14,204 bases of DNA. Origin: an uncultured Collinsella sp. (GTDB lineage Bacteria; Actinomycetota; Coriobacteriia; Coriobacteriales; Coriobacteriaceae). A model generated the notes under the pieces. It was given only the letters and a program-made list of their open reading frames with translations, had not been told where the DNA came from and searched no databases. This document shows, piece by piece, positions 6,274-13,812 of the stretch. The position numbers and the translations under genes were made by a program. The DNA lies in contig CATYHY010000026.1 of assembly GCA_958407085.1 (NCBI GenBank), positions 1 to 14,204 of the forward strand. The letters are read 5' to 3'. Within the stretch, counting starts at the first letter, position 1. The number at the start of each line of letters is the position of its first letter.

Positions 6274-9024
6274 TTACGCGGAGCGCTTCGCCTCGAGCTT
6301 GGCCTGGGCGGCAGCCAGGCGTGCGAGGGGCACGCGGTAGGGCGAGCAGGACACATAGTCCACGTCGGCCACGTTGAACAGGCCCTTAATGGATTTGGGG
6401 TCGCCGCCGTGCTCGCCGCACACGCCAAAGTGCATGTCGGGGTTGGTGGCGCGGCCCTTCTCGACGGCCATGCGCACCAGCTCGAGCACCGCGGTATCGA
6501 TGGTCTCGAAGGGATTGTCCTTCAGGATCTTCTTATGCATGTACAGCGGGATGAACTTAGCCTCGGCGTCGTCACGCGAGAAACCGAAGGTCGTCTGGGT
6601 GAGGTCGTTAGTGCCAAAACAGAAGAAGTCTGCATAATGGGCGATCTCGTCAGCGACCATGCAGGCGCGCGGCAGCTCGAGCATCGTGCCCACGGGAATA
6701 TTGAGCTCGACGGCCTCTTCGTCGGAAACCTCGGCGATTACGCGCTCGATAACCTCGCGGATCTGGACATGCTCGGCCGTGATGGAAACGAGCGGAACCA
6801 TGATCTCAGGGCGCGGATCGACGCCTTCCTTGATAAGACGGGCAGCAGCCGTAGCGACGGCGCGAACCTGCATGAGCGGCAGATCGCTAAAGACGACGGA
6901 CAGGCGCACACCGCGCAGGCCGAGCATCGGGTTGGACTCGACCATACCGTCAATACGACGCAGACGGGTGCGCAGGGCGGCAAGCTCTTCCTCGTTGGCG
7001 CCAGCGGCTTCCTTCTTGGTGATGGCGACCTCGAGCTCGCGAGGATCATCCAGGAACTCATGAAGCGGCGGATCGAGCAGCCGGACGACCACATCGCGAC
7101 CGGACATGGTCTTGAACATCGCCAGGAAGTCCTCGGTCTGAACCTTGAGCAGGTCGGCCAGGGCCTGCTGCTTCACGGTCTCATCGTCAGACAGGATAAA
7201 GCTCTGGATGATGTTCTTGCGATCGCCCAGGAACATGTGCTCGGTGCGGCACAGGCCAATAGCCTCGGCGCCAAACTCGAGGGCGAGCTCGGCATCCTCG
7301 GGATTGTCGGCGTTGACGCGCACATGGTTGGCATGGCCACAGGTCTCGTCCAGGCGAATCTCGTCGGCCCAGGACAGGATGGTGTCCAGGTCGCCGGTAA
7401 GCTCGGCGGAGGCCAGGTCGACGGGACCGTCGACGACGATGCCCTGGGTGCCGTCGATGGAGATGACATCGCCCTCGTGCAGTACGCGGTCGCTGCCCTC
7501 GATGCGCACGACCTTCTCGGCGGCGTCAATATGGAAGCGCTCAACGCCGCAGACGCAGGGCGTACCCATGCCGCGGGCGATAACGGCGGCATGGCTCGTC
7601 TTGCCACCGTGGCTGGTCAGGATGCCCTCGGCGGCGACCATGCCCTTCAGGTCGTCGGGGTTGGTCTCCCAACGAACCAGAATGACCTTGTGGCCCTCGT
7701 TGGCGCGCGCGACGGCGTCATCGCTCGAGAACACGACCTCGCCCACGGCGGCACCGGGGCTGGCGTTCAGACCGCTGGCCAGCGCCTCGTACTTCTTGGA
7801 GGCGTCAAACTGCGGGTGCAGGAGTTGGTCGAGCTGCGCGGGATCGATGCGGCTCACGGCCTCCTCGCGGGTGATCAGGCCCTCCTCGACCATTTCGATA
7901 GCGATGCGCAGGGCGGCGGTGGCGGTGCGCTTGCCCACGCGGGTCTGGAGCATCCAGAGCTTGCCCTGCTCGATGGTGAACTCGATATCGCACATATCGC
8001 GATAATGATCCTCGAGCGTCAGGAACACGCGCTCGAGCTCCTCACCTGCGGACTCGAGGCCCGGGGTGGTCTTGAGGTCGGCAATGGGCTCGGTGTTGCG
8101 GATGCCGGCGACGACGTCCTCGCCCTGGGCGTTAACCAGAAAATCGCCGTAGAACTCCTTGGTGCCGTCGGCCGGGTTGCGCGTAAAGGCGACGCCGGTC
8201 GCAGAGGTCTCGCCCTTGTTGCCAAAGGCCATGGCCTGCACGTTGACGGCGGTGCCGAGGTCGTCGGAAATGCCATGCTGCTTGCGGTAGATGCAGGCAC
8301 GCTCGTTCATCCAGCTGCCAAAGACGGCCTGGATGGCAAGGCGTAGCTGAAGCTCCGGGTCGTGCGGGAAGATGGGCTTGCCGTCAGCGACCTCGAGCTC
8401 GGGATACAGGGCGGCATCGACGTTCTCGGAGAAGATGCCCTTAAAGGTCTCGACGAGTTCCTGCAGGTCCTCGGCCGAAAGCTCGGAGTCGACGCGAACG
8501 CCGGCGACCAGGCGGGCCTGGGTCAGGGCGTTCTCGAACAGGTCGGCATCGACACCCATGACGACGTTTGAGAACATCTGGATAAAGCGGCGGTAGCTAT
8601 CCCAGGCAAAACGCAGGTTTTGCGTCTGGGCAATGAGACCCTGAACGGAGTCGTCGTTGAGACCCAAGTTGAGGACCGTGTCCATCATACCGGGCATGGA
8701 GAACGGAGCGCCCGAGCGAACCGACACGAGCAGCGGATCGGAGGCGTCGCCGAGCTTTTTGCCGCAACGGGCCTCGAGGTCTGCCTCGGCAGCAACGATC
8801 TCATCGAGTGCGCCCTCGGGCCACACGTTGCCGGCACCGGAGTACTCGACACAGGTCTGGCAGGTAATGGTAAAGCCACCGGGAACCGGCAGGCCGATAC
8901 GGCTCATCTCGGCAAGGTTTGCGCCCTTGCCGCCAAGCACGAAGTTCATGGACTTGTCGCCCTCAGTGACACGGGTGCCCTGGGCGTCGGTTCCAAAACG
9001 GTAAACCCTCTTGCAATCGCTCAC
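6274..9024 (-). CDS. ppdK: Pyruvate, phosphate dikinase
   Basis: Cytosolic PPDK interconverts pyruvate, ATP and phosphate with phosphoenolpyruvate, AMP and pyrophosphate. In anaerobes it often works in the glycolytic direction to save ATP. The 916-residue product has all three parts: the N-terminal ATP-grasp region (MNFVLGGKGANLAEMSRIG), the central swivelling domain with GGKTSHAAVIARG, where His478 is the phosphorylated residue and Thr476 the regulatory one, and the C-terminal PEP/pyruvate barrel with CRTEHMFLGDRK, FGTNDLTQ and GVCGEHGGDP (Cys869). I chose the GTG at 9024 because AGGGGA lies about 7 bases before it; a GTG at 9045 is possible but has no ribosome site. A promoter-like pair precedes it and a hairpin ends it, so it can be transcribed alone. 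The upstream neighbour encodes its regulator. Confidence 0.97.
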   Translation of the reverse strand: MSDCKRVYRFGTDAQGTRVTEGDKSMNFVLGGKGANLAEMSRIGLPVPGGFTITCQTCVEYSGAGNVWPEGALDEIVAAEADLEARCGKKLGDASDPLLVSVRSGAPFSMPGMMDTVLNLGLNDDSVQGLIAQTQNLRFAWDSYRRFIQMFSNVVMGVDADLFENALTQARLVAGVRVDSELSAEDLQELVETFKGIFSENVDAALYPELEVADGKPIFPHDPELQLRLAIQAVFGSWMNERACIYRKQHGISDDLGTAVNVQAMAFGNKGETSATGVAFTRNPADGTKEFYGDFLVNAQGEDVVAGIRNTEPIADLKTTPGLESAGEELERVFLTLEDHYRDMCDIEFTIEQGKLWMLQTRVGKRTATAALRIAIEMVEEGLITREEAVSRIDPAQLDQLLHPQFDASKKYEALASGLNASPGAAVGEVVFSSDDAVARANEGHKVILVRWETNPDDLKGMVAAEGILTSHGGKTSHAAVIARGMGTPCVCGVERFHIDAAEKVVRIEGSDRVLHEGDVISIDGTQGIVVDGPVDLASAELTGDLDTILSWADEIRLDETCGHANHVRVNADNPEDAELALEFGAEAIGLCRTEHMFLGDRKNIIQSFILSDDETVKQQALADLLKVQTEDFLAMFKTMSGRDVVVRLLDPPLHEFLDDPRELEVAITKKEAAGANEEELAALRTRLRRIDGMVESNPMLGLRGVRLSVVFSDLPLMQVRAVATAAARLIKEGVDPRPEIMVPLVSITAEHVQIREVIERVIAEVSDEEAVELNIPVGTMLELPRACMVADEIAHYADFFCFGTNDLTQTTFGFSRDDAEAKFIPLYMHKKILKDNPFETIDTAVLELVRMAVEKGRATNPDMHFGVCGEHGGDPKSIKGLFNVADVDYVSCSPYRVPLARLAAAQAKLEAKRSA

Positions 9025-9072
9025 GATACTTCCCCTTCCATGCACTTACGCGCACGACCGTGGTAACGAATC

Positions 9073-9091
9073 GACCCGCCAGATGCGGGCC
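9073..9091 (-). other. Hairpin in the ppdK 5' leader
   Basis: A 7-pair stem (9073-9079 with 9085-9091) with a 5-base loop lies at the predicted 5' end of the ppdK transcript, about 50 bases before the start codon. Its one weak pair (9074/9090) is G-U in minus-strand RNA. There is no T-tract, so it is not a terminator. It may stabilise the mRNA 5' end. Confidence 0.4.
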
Positions 9092-9099
9092 GTGAGGGA

Positions 9100-9128
9100 A
9101 CTATACGGCGGGTTTTGAGCGGGCTTAA
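9100..9128 (-). promoter_or_regulatory. Probable promoter of ppdK
   Basis: On the minus strand TATAGT (9100-9105) is preceded at 17 bases by TTAAGC (9123-9128). The -10 is good and the -35 is weak (three of six consensus positions), a pattern that suggests help from an activator. Transcription would start near 9093, giving a leader of about 70 bases. Two direct repeats lie just upstream. Confidence 0.55.
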
Positions 9129-9146
9129 GCAGAGGATGCGCGGTTT

Positions 9147-9196
9147 GGTAAACGTGCTAAAACTGGCGGTAAACGGTAGATAAAGGTGGTTACCTT
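9147..9196. repeat. Short direct and inverted repeats upstream of ppdK
   Basis: GGTAAACG occurs at 9147-9154 and 9168-9175, exactly 21 bases apart, which places both on the same face of the helix. The first copy is part of an inverted repeat GTTT-GGT-AAAC (9143-9153). A separate inverted repeat, AAGGT-GGTT-ACCTT, lies at 9183-9196. All lie between the ppsR stop and the ppdK promoter, where a regulator could bind. The repeats are visible; an operator role is inferred. Confidence 0.4.
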
Positions 9197-9274
9197 ATGA
9201 AGATACCACTGCAAGAGAAATGCAGGTCAGATGCGATATTTTTGCTAAATCGCTTTATCAAAATGCTGCTACTA

Positions 9275-10141
9275 TTAGGCTCGACGGGCGGCGCGGCGGG
9301 CACGGGCTTCTTGGATTTCCTCCAAGTGGCTAATGATCTCGGAGGCGCTCTCCTCGATCGCCTTGCCATCGGTACGCACCACAAAGCAGCCTAGGCGCTT
9401 CATGAGGGCACGGGCTTCCTCGAGCTCGCTGCGCACACTCTCGGGCTCGGCATAGGAGCCGGCAACGGCACGGGCGTAATCATCGCCCAAGCGGCTATCG
9501 CGAATCTCAGAAATAACGTCGACGGTCGAAATTAGGCCGAACAGGCGCATCGGGTCAACCTCGTAAATCGACTTGGGCGGCTCCATGCCGTGCGCCAGAG
9601 GGACATTAGCAACCTTGTAACCTTGATAGGCCAAATACATCGACAGCGGCGTCTTGGACGTGCGCGATACGCCCAACAGCACGATATCGGCACCCGACAG
9701 ATCGTCGCAGCCGCGTCCATCATCGTGCTCAACGAAATACTCCATGGCCTCGATACGATGGAAATAGCGGTCATCGGTCCTGTGAATCACGCCCGCAACG
9801 CCCTTGGGCGGCACACCGATGAGCGACGACAGCACGGCAAGCGTCGGGCCGATCAGGTCGACCGAGCGAATATGCAACATACCCAAGTAGTCGAGCACAC
9901 GAGCACGAAGGGCCGGGTCGACAATGGTGTGGAACACGGCGATATCGCGATGGTCGGCATCGACGCGCGGCCCCACAAATGACTTGACCTGCTCCACGGA
10001 GGTCACCTTAGGCAGGCGCAAAACGCGAAAAACCCCTTCATCAAATTGCCCGGACGCCGCAAGCACCACCTCACAAGCGGTATCACCGAGCGAGTCGGAG
10101 ATAACGATAACGGTGGGACGAGCGGTGACCGGGCAATCCAT
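9275..10141 (-). CDS. ppsR: PPDK regulatory protein (DUF299 kinase/phosphorylase)
   Basis: This family is bifunctional: it inactivates its dikinase by ADP-dependent phosphorylation of a threonine next to the catalytic histidine and reactivates it by phosphate-dependent dephosphorylation. The 288-residue product is typical in length. It starts TVIVISDSLGDTACEV, has VDLIGPTL and GVIHRTDDRYFHRIEA, and carries the nucleotide-binding loop GVSRTSKTPLSMYLA (loop about residues 157-164). DUF299 proteins act on either PEP synthase or PPDK; the ppdK gene immediately downstream makes PPDK the likely target here. The ATG at 10141 has AAGGAG 6 bases before it. It follows glyS by 34 bases containing only a small 5-pair hairpin (10155-10168), so co-transcription with glyQS is likely. 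The C-terminus ends in an Arg/Ala-rich tail. I see no clear terminator after it. Confidence 0.94.
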   Translation of the reverse strand: MDCPVTARPTVIVISDSLGDTACEVVLAASGQFDEGVFRVLRLPKVTSVEQVKSFVGPRVDADHRDIAVFHTIVDPALRARVLDYLGMLHIRSVDLIGPTLAVLSSLIGVPPKGVAGVIHRTDDRYFHRIEAMEYFVEHDDGRGCDDLSGADIVLLGVSRTSKTPLSMYLAYQGYKVANVPLAHGMEPPKSIYEVDPMRLFGLISTVDVISEIRDSRLGDDYARAVAGSYAEPESVRSELEEARALMKRLGCFVVRTDGKAIEESASEIISHLEEIQEARARRAARRA

Positions 10142-10175
10142 GCGGGGCTCCTTTTGCGCTTATGCGCAGGCTAGC

Positions 10176-12272
10176 TTACTTTTTGCGGGCAAGCTCACCG
10201 ATGTTGGCGATGCCGGAGAAAACGGCCTCGAAGCGGTTGAGCAGCTTAAGGCGATTATCGCGGAGCTGCTCGTCCTTGTCCATGACCATAACCTCATCGA
10301 AGAAACGGTCGATGGGCGCGCGCAGGGCGGCGAGGGCGGCAAATGCGGCCGGGTAGTCCTCGGCAGCAAGGGCAGCATCGACAGCAGTCTGAGCAGCCTC
10401 GGAAGCATCGGCAAGCGCGAGCTCGGCCTCGCCCATCAGGCTGCGGTCGTACTCCGCGCCCAGCTCGGGCTTGGAGATGTGCGCGGCACGGGCATAGGCC
10501 GTAGCCAGGTTGTCAAAGGTCTCGGCATCGTTCTTGCGGGCCTCGTCGAGGGCGGCGCAGCGGGCGAAGAAGACGGACGGGGCGATGATGTGCACCGCGG
10601 AGACGGCGGCAACGGTATCAGCCGGGATCTTTTCGTCGCGGGCCATGCTCACCAGGCGGCCATGGAAGAAGTCACGAACCTGCTGGGCGACCTCGGCGGC
10701 GTCGAACTCAATGCCCTGCTCACTGTAGAGCTCGAGGGCGAAGTCGATGAGCGACGTGGGGTCGATCGGCAGGCGGTCGCGCAGGATGTTGATGATGCCG
10801 ATAGCGGCACGACGCAGCGCGTAGGGGTCCGAAGAGCCGGTCGGGGGCTCGCCGATGGCAAAGATACCGGCGATGGTATCGAGCTTGTCGGCGCAAGCCA
10901 CGATGCAGCCAGCGGTGCCCTCAGGCAGCTCGTCACCGGCAAAGCGGGGACGATAGTGATCGCGGATAGCATGAGCGACCTCGTCGTTCTCCCCCATCGC
11001 GGTCGCGTAATAACCGCCCATCACGCCCTGCTGGCTCGTGAACTCGACAACGGCGTTAGACACCAGGTCGGCCTTGCACAGGTGCGCGGCGCGAGCGGCA
11101 TCGGCGGCAAGGTGGGCGCCCAGATGAGCCTCGCGGGCGATAGCGAGCGCGAGCTGCTCGATGCGCTCGGACTTGGCGAGCACGCTACCGAGCTTCTCCT
11201 GGAAGGCAACCTTGGCCAGACGCTCGCGGAACTCGTCGAGGGAGATCTTCAGGTCCTCCTCGTAGAAGAACTTGGCATCGTCCAAACGGGCACGCACAAC
11301 GCGCTCGTTGCCGTCGATCACGCGCTCGGCGTTCTCGGGCTTGCTGTTGGAGACGACCACGAACTCACGCGTGAGCTTGCCCTCGCCGTCATAGATCGGG
11401 AAGTAGCGCTGGTTGGTGAGCATGGACTCGCAGATAATCTCGTGCGGGACCTTGAGGAACTCCTCATCGAAGGTACCGACGAGCACCGTCGGCCACTCGC
11501 AGAGGTTAATGACCTCCTCGAAGACCTTCTTGGGCGTATCGACATGGCAGCCGGGACGGGCAGCCTCGACCTCGGCGATACCGGCGAGGATGGCCTCACG
11601 ACGACGCTCGGCAGAAAGCACGCCGGCGTCCTCGAGCACTTGCTCGTAGACGGCGGGGCTGGCGACCACATGGTCACCGGGGCCAAGTACGCGATGACCA
11701 CGCGTGGTGTTGCCACTCGTCACGTCGGCAAACGACACGGGCACAACATCCTCGCCCAGAAGGCAGCAAATCCAACGGACCGGACGAACAAAGGTAGCAT
11801 GCTCGTGACCCCAGCGCTGGGAGCGGTAGTTGGGCCACTGCAGGCCGGCGATGGTCTTCTCGCACAGAGCGGTCAGAATCGGCGTAGCCGGTGCGGAGGG
11901 AATATTCTTCTCGGCGAACACATACTCACGACCGTCAGTGTCCTCGCGACGGACCAGGTCCTCGGCAGCCACACCGCACTTGCGGGCGAAGCCCTGGGCG
12001 GCCTTGGTGGCGTTACCGTCAGCGTCGAAGGCAATGTTGGCCGCGGGGCCACGCTTGACCTCGTGAACCTCGTCGGTCGCGGTGGCGACATCGGCAACGA
12101 GTGCAGCCAGGCGGCGCGGGCTCGAGATCACGCGGACCTCGCCGTGGGCCAGACCGGCCTCGTCGAGACCCTTGGCGATCATGGTGCCAAGCTGCTTGAC
12201 GGCATTGTTCAGCGGTGCAGAGGGCATTTCCTCCGTACCGATCTCAAACAGGAAATCCTTAGCGTCTGCCAT
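10176..12272 (-). CDS. glyS: Glycyl-tRNA synthetase, beta subunit
   Basis: The beta subunit of the alpha2beta2 (bacterial-type) glycyl-tRNA synthetase binds and positions tRNA-Gly while the alpha subunit carries the active site. The 698-residue product is normal in length. It starts with the family signature FLFEIGTEEMPSAPLNNAV, has RGPAANIAFD and a central region with HLCKADLVSNAVVEFTSQQG and ADKLDTIAGIFAIG (the HD-like domain). It continues with GSSDPYALRRAAIGII and ends in an alanine-rich helical anticodon-binding (DALR-like) region. The ATG at 12272 is 3 bases after the glyQ stop, with its ribosome site (GAGGTGG) inside the end of glyQ, so the subunits are translationally linked for equal dosage. 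Confidence 0.97.
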   Translation of the reverse strand: MADAKDFLFEIGTEEMPSAPLNNAVKQLGTMIAKGLDEAGLAHGEVRVISSPRRLAALVADVATATDEVHEVKRGPAANIAFDADGNATKAAQGFARKCGVAAEDLVRREDTDGREYVFAEKNIPSAPATPILTALCEKTIAGLQWPNYRSQRWGHEHATFVRPVRWICCLLGEDVVPVSFADVTSGNTTRGHRVLGPGDHVVASPAVYEQVLEDAGVLSAERRREAILAGIAEVEAARPGCHVDTPKKVFEEVINLCEWPTVLVGTFDEEFLKVPHEIICESMLTNQRYFPIYDGEGKLTREFVVVSNSKPENAERVIDGNERVVRARLDDAKFFYEEDLKISLDEFRERLAKVAFQEKLGSVLAKSERIEQLALAIAREAHLGAHLAADAARAAHLCKADLVSNAVVEFTSQQGVMGGYYATAMGENDEVAHAIRDHYRPRFAGDELPEGTAGCIVACADKLDTIAGIFAIGEPPTGSSDPYALRRAAIGIINILRDRLPIDPTSLIDFALELYSEQGIEFDAAEVAQQVRDFFHGRLVSMARDEKIPADTVAAVSAVHIIAPSVFFARCAALDEARKNDAETFDNLATAYARAAHISKPELGAEYDRSLMGEAELALADASEAAQTAVDAALAAEDYPAAFAALAALRAPIDRFFDEVMVMDKDEQLRDNRLKLLNRFEAVFSGIANIGELARKK

Positions 12273-12275
12273 GGC

Positions 12276-13187
12276 TTACGCCACCTCGCCTTCCTGGTCG
12301 GCATTCTCGTTGACTCCGGCGACCTCGGCCATGTAGGCCTCGCAGCACGCCTTGGCGACGGCGCGGACGCGCAGGATGTAGTTGGCACGCTCGACTGCGG
12401 ACAGAGCGCCGCGGGCATCGAGCAGGTTGAAAGCGTGGCTGCACTTCATGACGCAGTCATATGCCGGCAGCGGCAGCTTGCGCTCTAGACAGGAATGGCA
12501 CTCGGCCTCGTAGTCGTCAAACTTCTGACGCATCATCTCGACGTTGGCGACCTCAAAGTTGTAGGCACTGAACTCGCGCTCGTTCTCGAGGAACACGTCG
12601 CCATAGGTCATGGGCGTGCCGTCGGGCAGGTAGCTCCACACCAGGTCGTAGACCGAGTTGACGCCCTGGGCGTACATGGCGATGCGTTCCAGGCCATAGG
12701 TGATCTCGACGGGCACGGGGTCGACCTCGATGCCGCCTACCTGCTGGAAGTACGTAAACTGCGTGACCTCCATGCCGTTGAGCCAGACCTCCCAGCCAAG
12801 GCCCCAGGCGCCGAGCGTCGGGCTCTCCCAGTCGTCCTCGACAAAGCGGACGTCATGGTCGTTGGGGTCCAGACCGATAGCGGCAAGAGACCCCAGGTAA
12901 AGCTCCTGGGCGTTGACCGGTGAGGGCTTGATGAGCACCTGGAACTGATAGTAGTGCTGCATGCGGTTGGGGTTCTCGCCGTAGCGGCCGTCGGCGGGAC
13001 GGCGGCAAGGCTGCGCATAGCAGGTGCGCCACTCGGCGGGACCGAGCGAGCGCAGCGTGGTCGCGGTATGGAAGGTACCGGCACCGACCTCGGAGTCATA
13101 GGGCTGCATAATGACGCAGCCCTGCTCGCCCCAGTACTGCTGGAGGCGCAGGATGATGTCTTGGAAGGAAAGCGATGAAGCGTTCAT
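12276..13187 (-). CDS. glyQ: Glycyl-tRNA synthetase, alpha subunit
   Basis: The catalytic subunit activates glycine with ATP and charges tRNA-Gly. The 303-residue product has the expected signatures: FQDIILRLQQYWGEQGCVIMQPYD at the start, GAGTFHTATTLRSLGP, RRPADGRYGENPNRMQHYYQ (class II core) and the segment with GWEVWLNGMEVTQFTYFQQ. Later parts are EITYGLERIAMY and CSHAFNLLDARGALS. The start at 13187 fits the family N-terminus, though its ribosome site is poor: GAGG sits one base before the ATG, and GAGGGG is 11 bases away. The gap to lepB is only 59 bases, too short for the T-box leader that controls glyQS in many Firmicutes. It may be transcribed from the trmD-lepB operon or from a local promoter. 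Confidence 0.97.
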   Translation of the reverse strand: MNASSLSFQDIILRLQQYWGEQGCVIMQPYDSEVGAGTFHTATTLRSLGPAEWRTCYAQPCRRPADGRYGENPNRMQHYYQFQVLIKPSPVNAQELYLGSLAAIGLDPNDHDVRFVEDDWESPTLGAWGLGWEVWLNGMEVTQFTYFQQVGGIEVDPVPVEITYGLERIAMYAQGVNSVYDLVWSYLPDGTPMTYGDVFLENEREFSAYNFEVANVEMMRQKFDDYEAECHSCLERKLPLPAYDCVMKCSHAFNLLDARGALSAVERANYILRVRAVAKACCEAYMAEVAGVNENADQEGEVA

Positions 13188-13226
13188 GCCTCTAATATCC
13201 CCTCGTCGAAACGATTACACGGTTAG

Positions 13227-13239
13227 GTACTGTACTATA
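13227..13239 (-). promoter_or_regulatory. Possible -10 element and small palindrome before glyQ
   Basis: On the minus strand TATAGT (13234-13239) lies about 47 bases before the glyQ start, but no good -35 sits 16-18 bases upstream and there is no extended -10. It overlaps a 9-base palindrome GTAC-T-GTAC (13227-13235). It could be a weak or activator-dependent promoter, or chance. Confidence 0.3.
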
Positions 13240-13246
13240 GCGGTTT

Positions 13247-13810
13247 TTAGTCGATAGCGCCGATGCGGTTGAGCGGCCAGTAGCGAACGAGTGCCACAGC
13301 GATCAAATCAGAGCGATCGACGGGACCAAAGTAGCGTGAGTCGGCAGAGTTTTCGCGGTTGTCGCCCATCACCCACACGCACCCGTCGGGAACGGTGTAG
13401 GGATAGCTTACCTGAGTGCCGGGTGCTTGGACCGAAAGTGGCCAGCTCATGCCCGTCGTATAGTCCTCGTCGAGCGCTTGGCCGTCAACGACCACCTTGC
13501 CATCCTGCAGGTCGACCGTCTGGCCGGCCGTGGCAATAACACGCTTGACAAGAACATCATGCTCGGAGGTGCCATCGGGGTTGTGAAACACCACGATATC
13601 GCCCTGCTTGACGGGCTGACCGAGCTCGAGGCTCACCTTTTGTGCCAGGATCTGGTCGCCAATCTCGATCGTGTCCTCCATAGAGCCGGTGGGCACCACA
13701 AAGGGCTCGACCACAAAGGTGCGGATCAGGAAGGTGGCCACGAGCGCGATCGCGATGACCGCGATCCACTCAAAAGCGCCCCTCAACGCGGAATGTTGCG
13801 TAGGAACCAT
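13247..13810 (-). CDS. lepB: Signal peptidase I
   Basis: A membrane-anchored protease that removes signal peptides from exported proteins, using a Ser/Lys dyad. The 187-residue product has one N-terminal membrane helix (about residues 12-30), then PTGSMEDTIEIGD with catalytic Ser43, DVLVKRVIATAG with Lys89, and the conserved VWVMGDNRENSADSRYFGPV. It lacks a second transmembrane segment and is the short Gram-positive type. The ATG at 13810 is 5 bases after GAGGAG. A GTG at 13816, which overlaps the trmD stop as GTGA, is also in frame but has no spacing for the ribosome site. It is co-transcribed with trmD; no terminator lies between it and glyQ. Confidence 0.97.
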   Translation of the reverse strand: MVPTQHSALRGAFEWIAVIAIALVATFLIRTFVVEPFVVPTGSMEDTIEIGDQILAQKVSLELGQPVKQGDIVVFHNPDGTSEHDVLVKRVIATAGQTVDLQDGKVVVDGQALDEDYTTGMSWPLSVQAPGTQVSYPYTVPDGCVWVMGDNRENSADSRYFGPVDRSDLIAVALVRYWPLNRIGAID

Positions 13811-13812
13811 AC

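Noticed and set aside
6409..8346. A 645-codon plus-strand open frame opposite ppdK
   Set aside because: Same cause: complement of a GC-rich, highly biased gene. No recognisable motif; ppdK on the other strand is certain.
9240..9274. Terminator after ppsR
   Set aside because: Only a GCGAT/ATCGC pairing with an 11-base AT-rich loop can be drawn, with no T-tract; I could not support a terminator.
9197..9394. A 65-codon plus-strand open frame in the ppsR-ppdK gap
   Set aside because: Most of it is antisense to the end of ppsR, there is no good ribosome site, and no family is recognisable.
10155..10168. Hairpin between glyS and ppsR as a terminator
   Set aside because: The stem has only 5 pairs, and just AAAA followed by the ppsR ribosome site comes after it on the transcript, with no T-tract.
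9924..12488. An 854-codon open frame on the plus strand, antisense to glyS and parts of its neighbours
   Set aside because: It lies opposite well-supported genes. Its sequence is a low-complexity mix of Gly, Leu, Val, Asp and His with no domain, as expected from the complement of high-GC codons. It has no convincing ribosome site.
13188..13246. A T-box riboswitch before glyQ
   Set aside because: The gap is only 59 bases, without the stem I, T-box sequence or terminator/antiterminator that a T-box leader needs.
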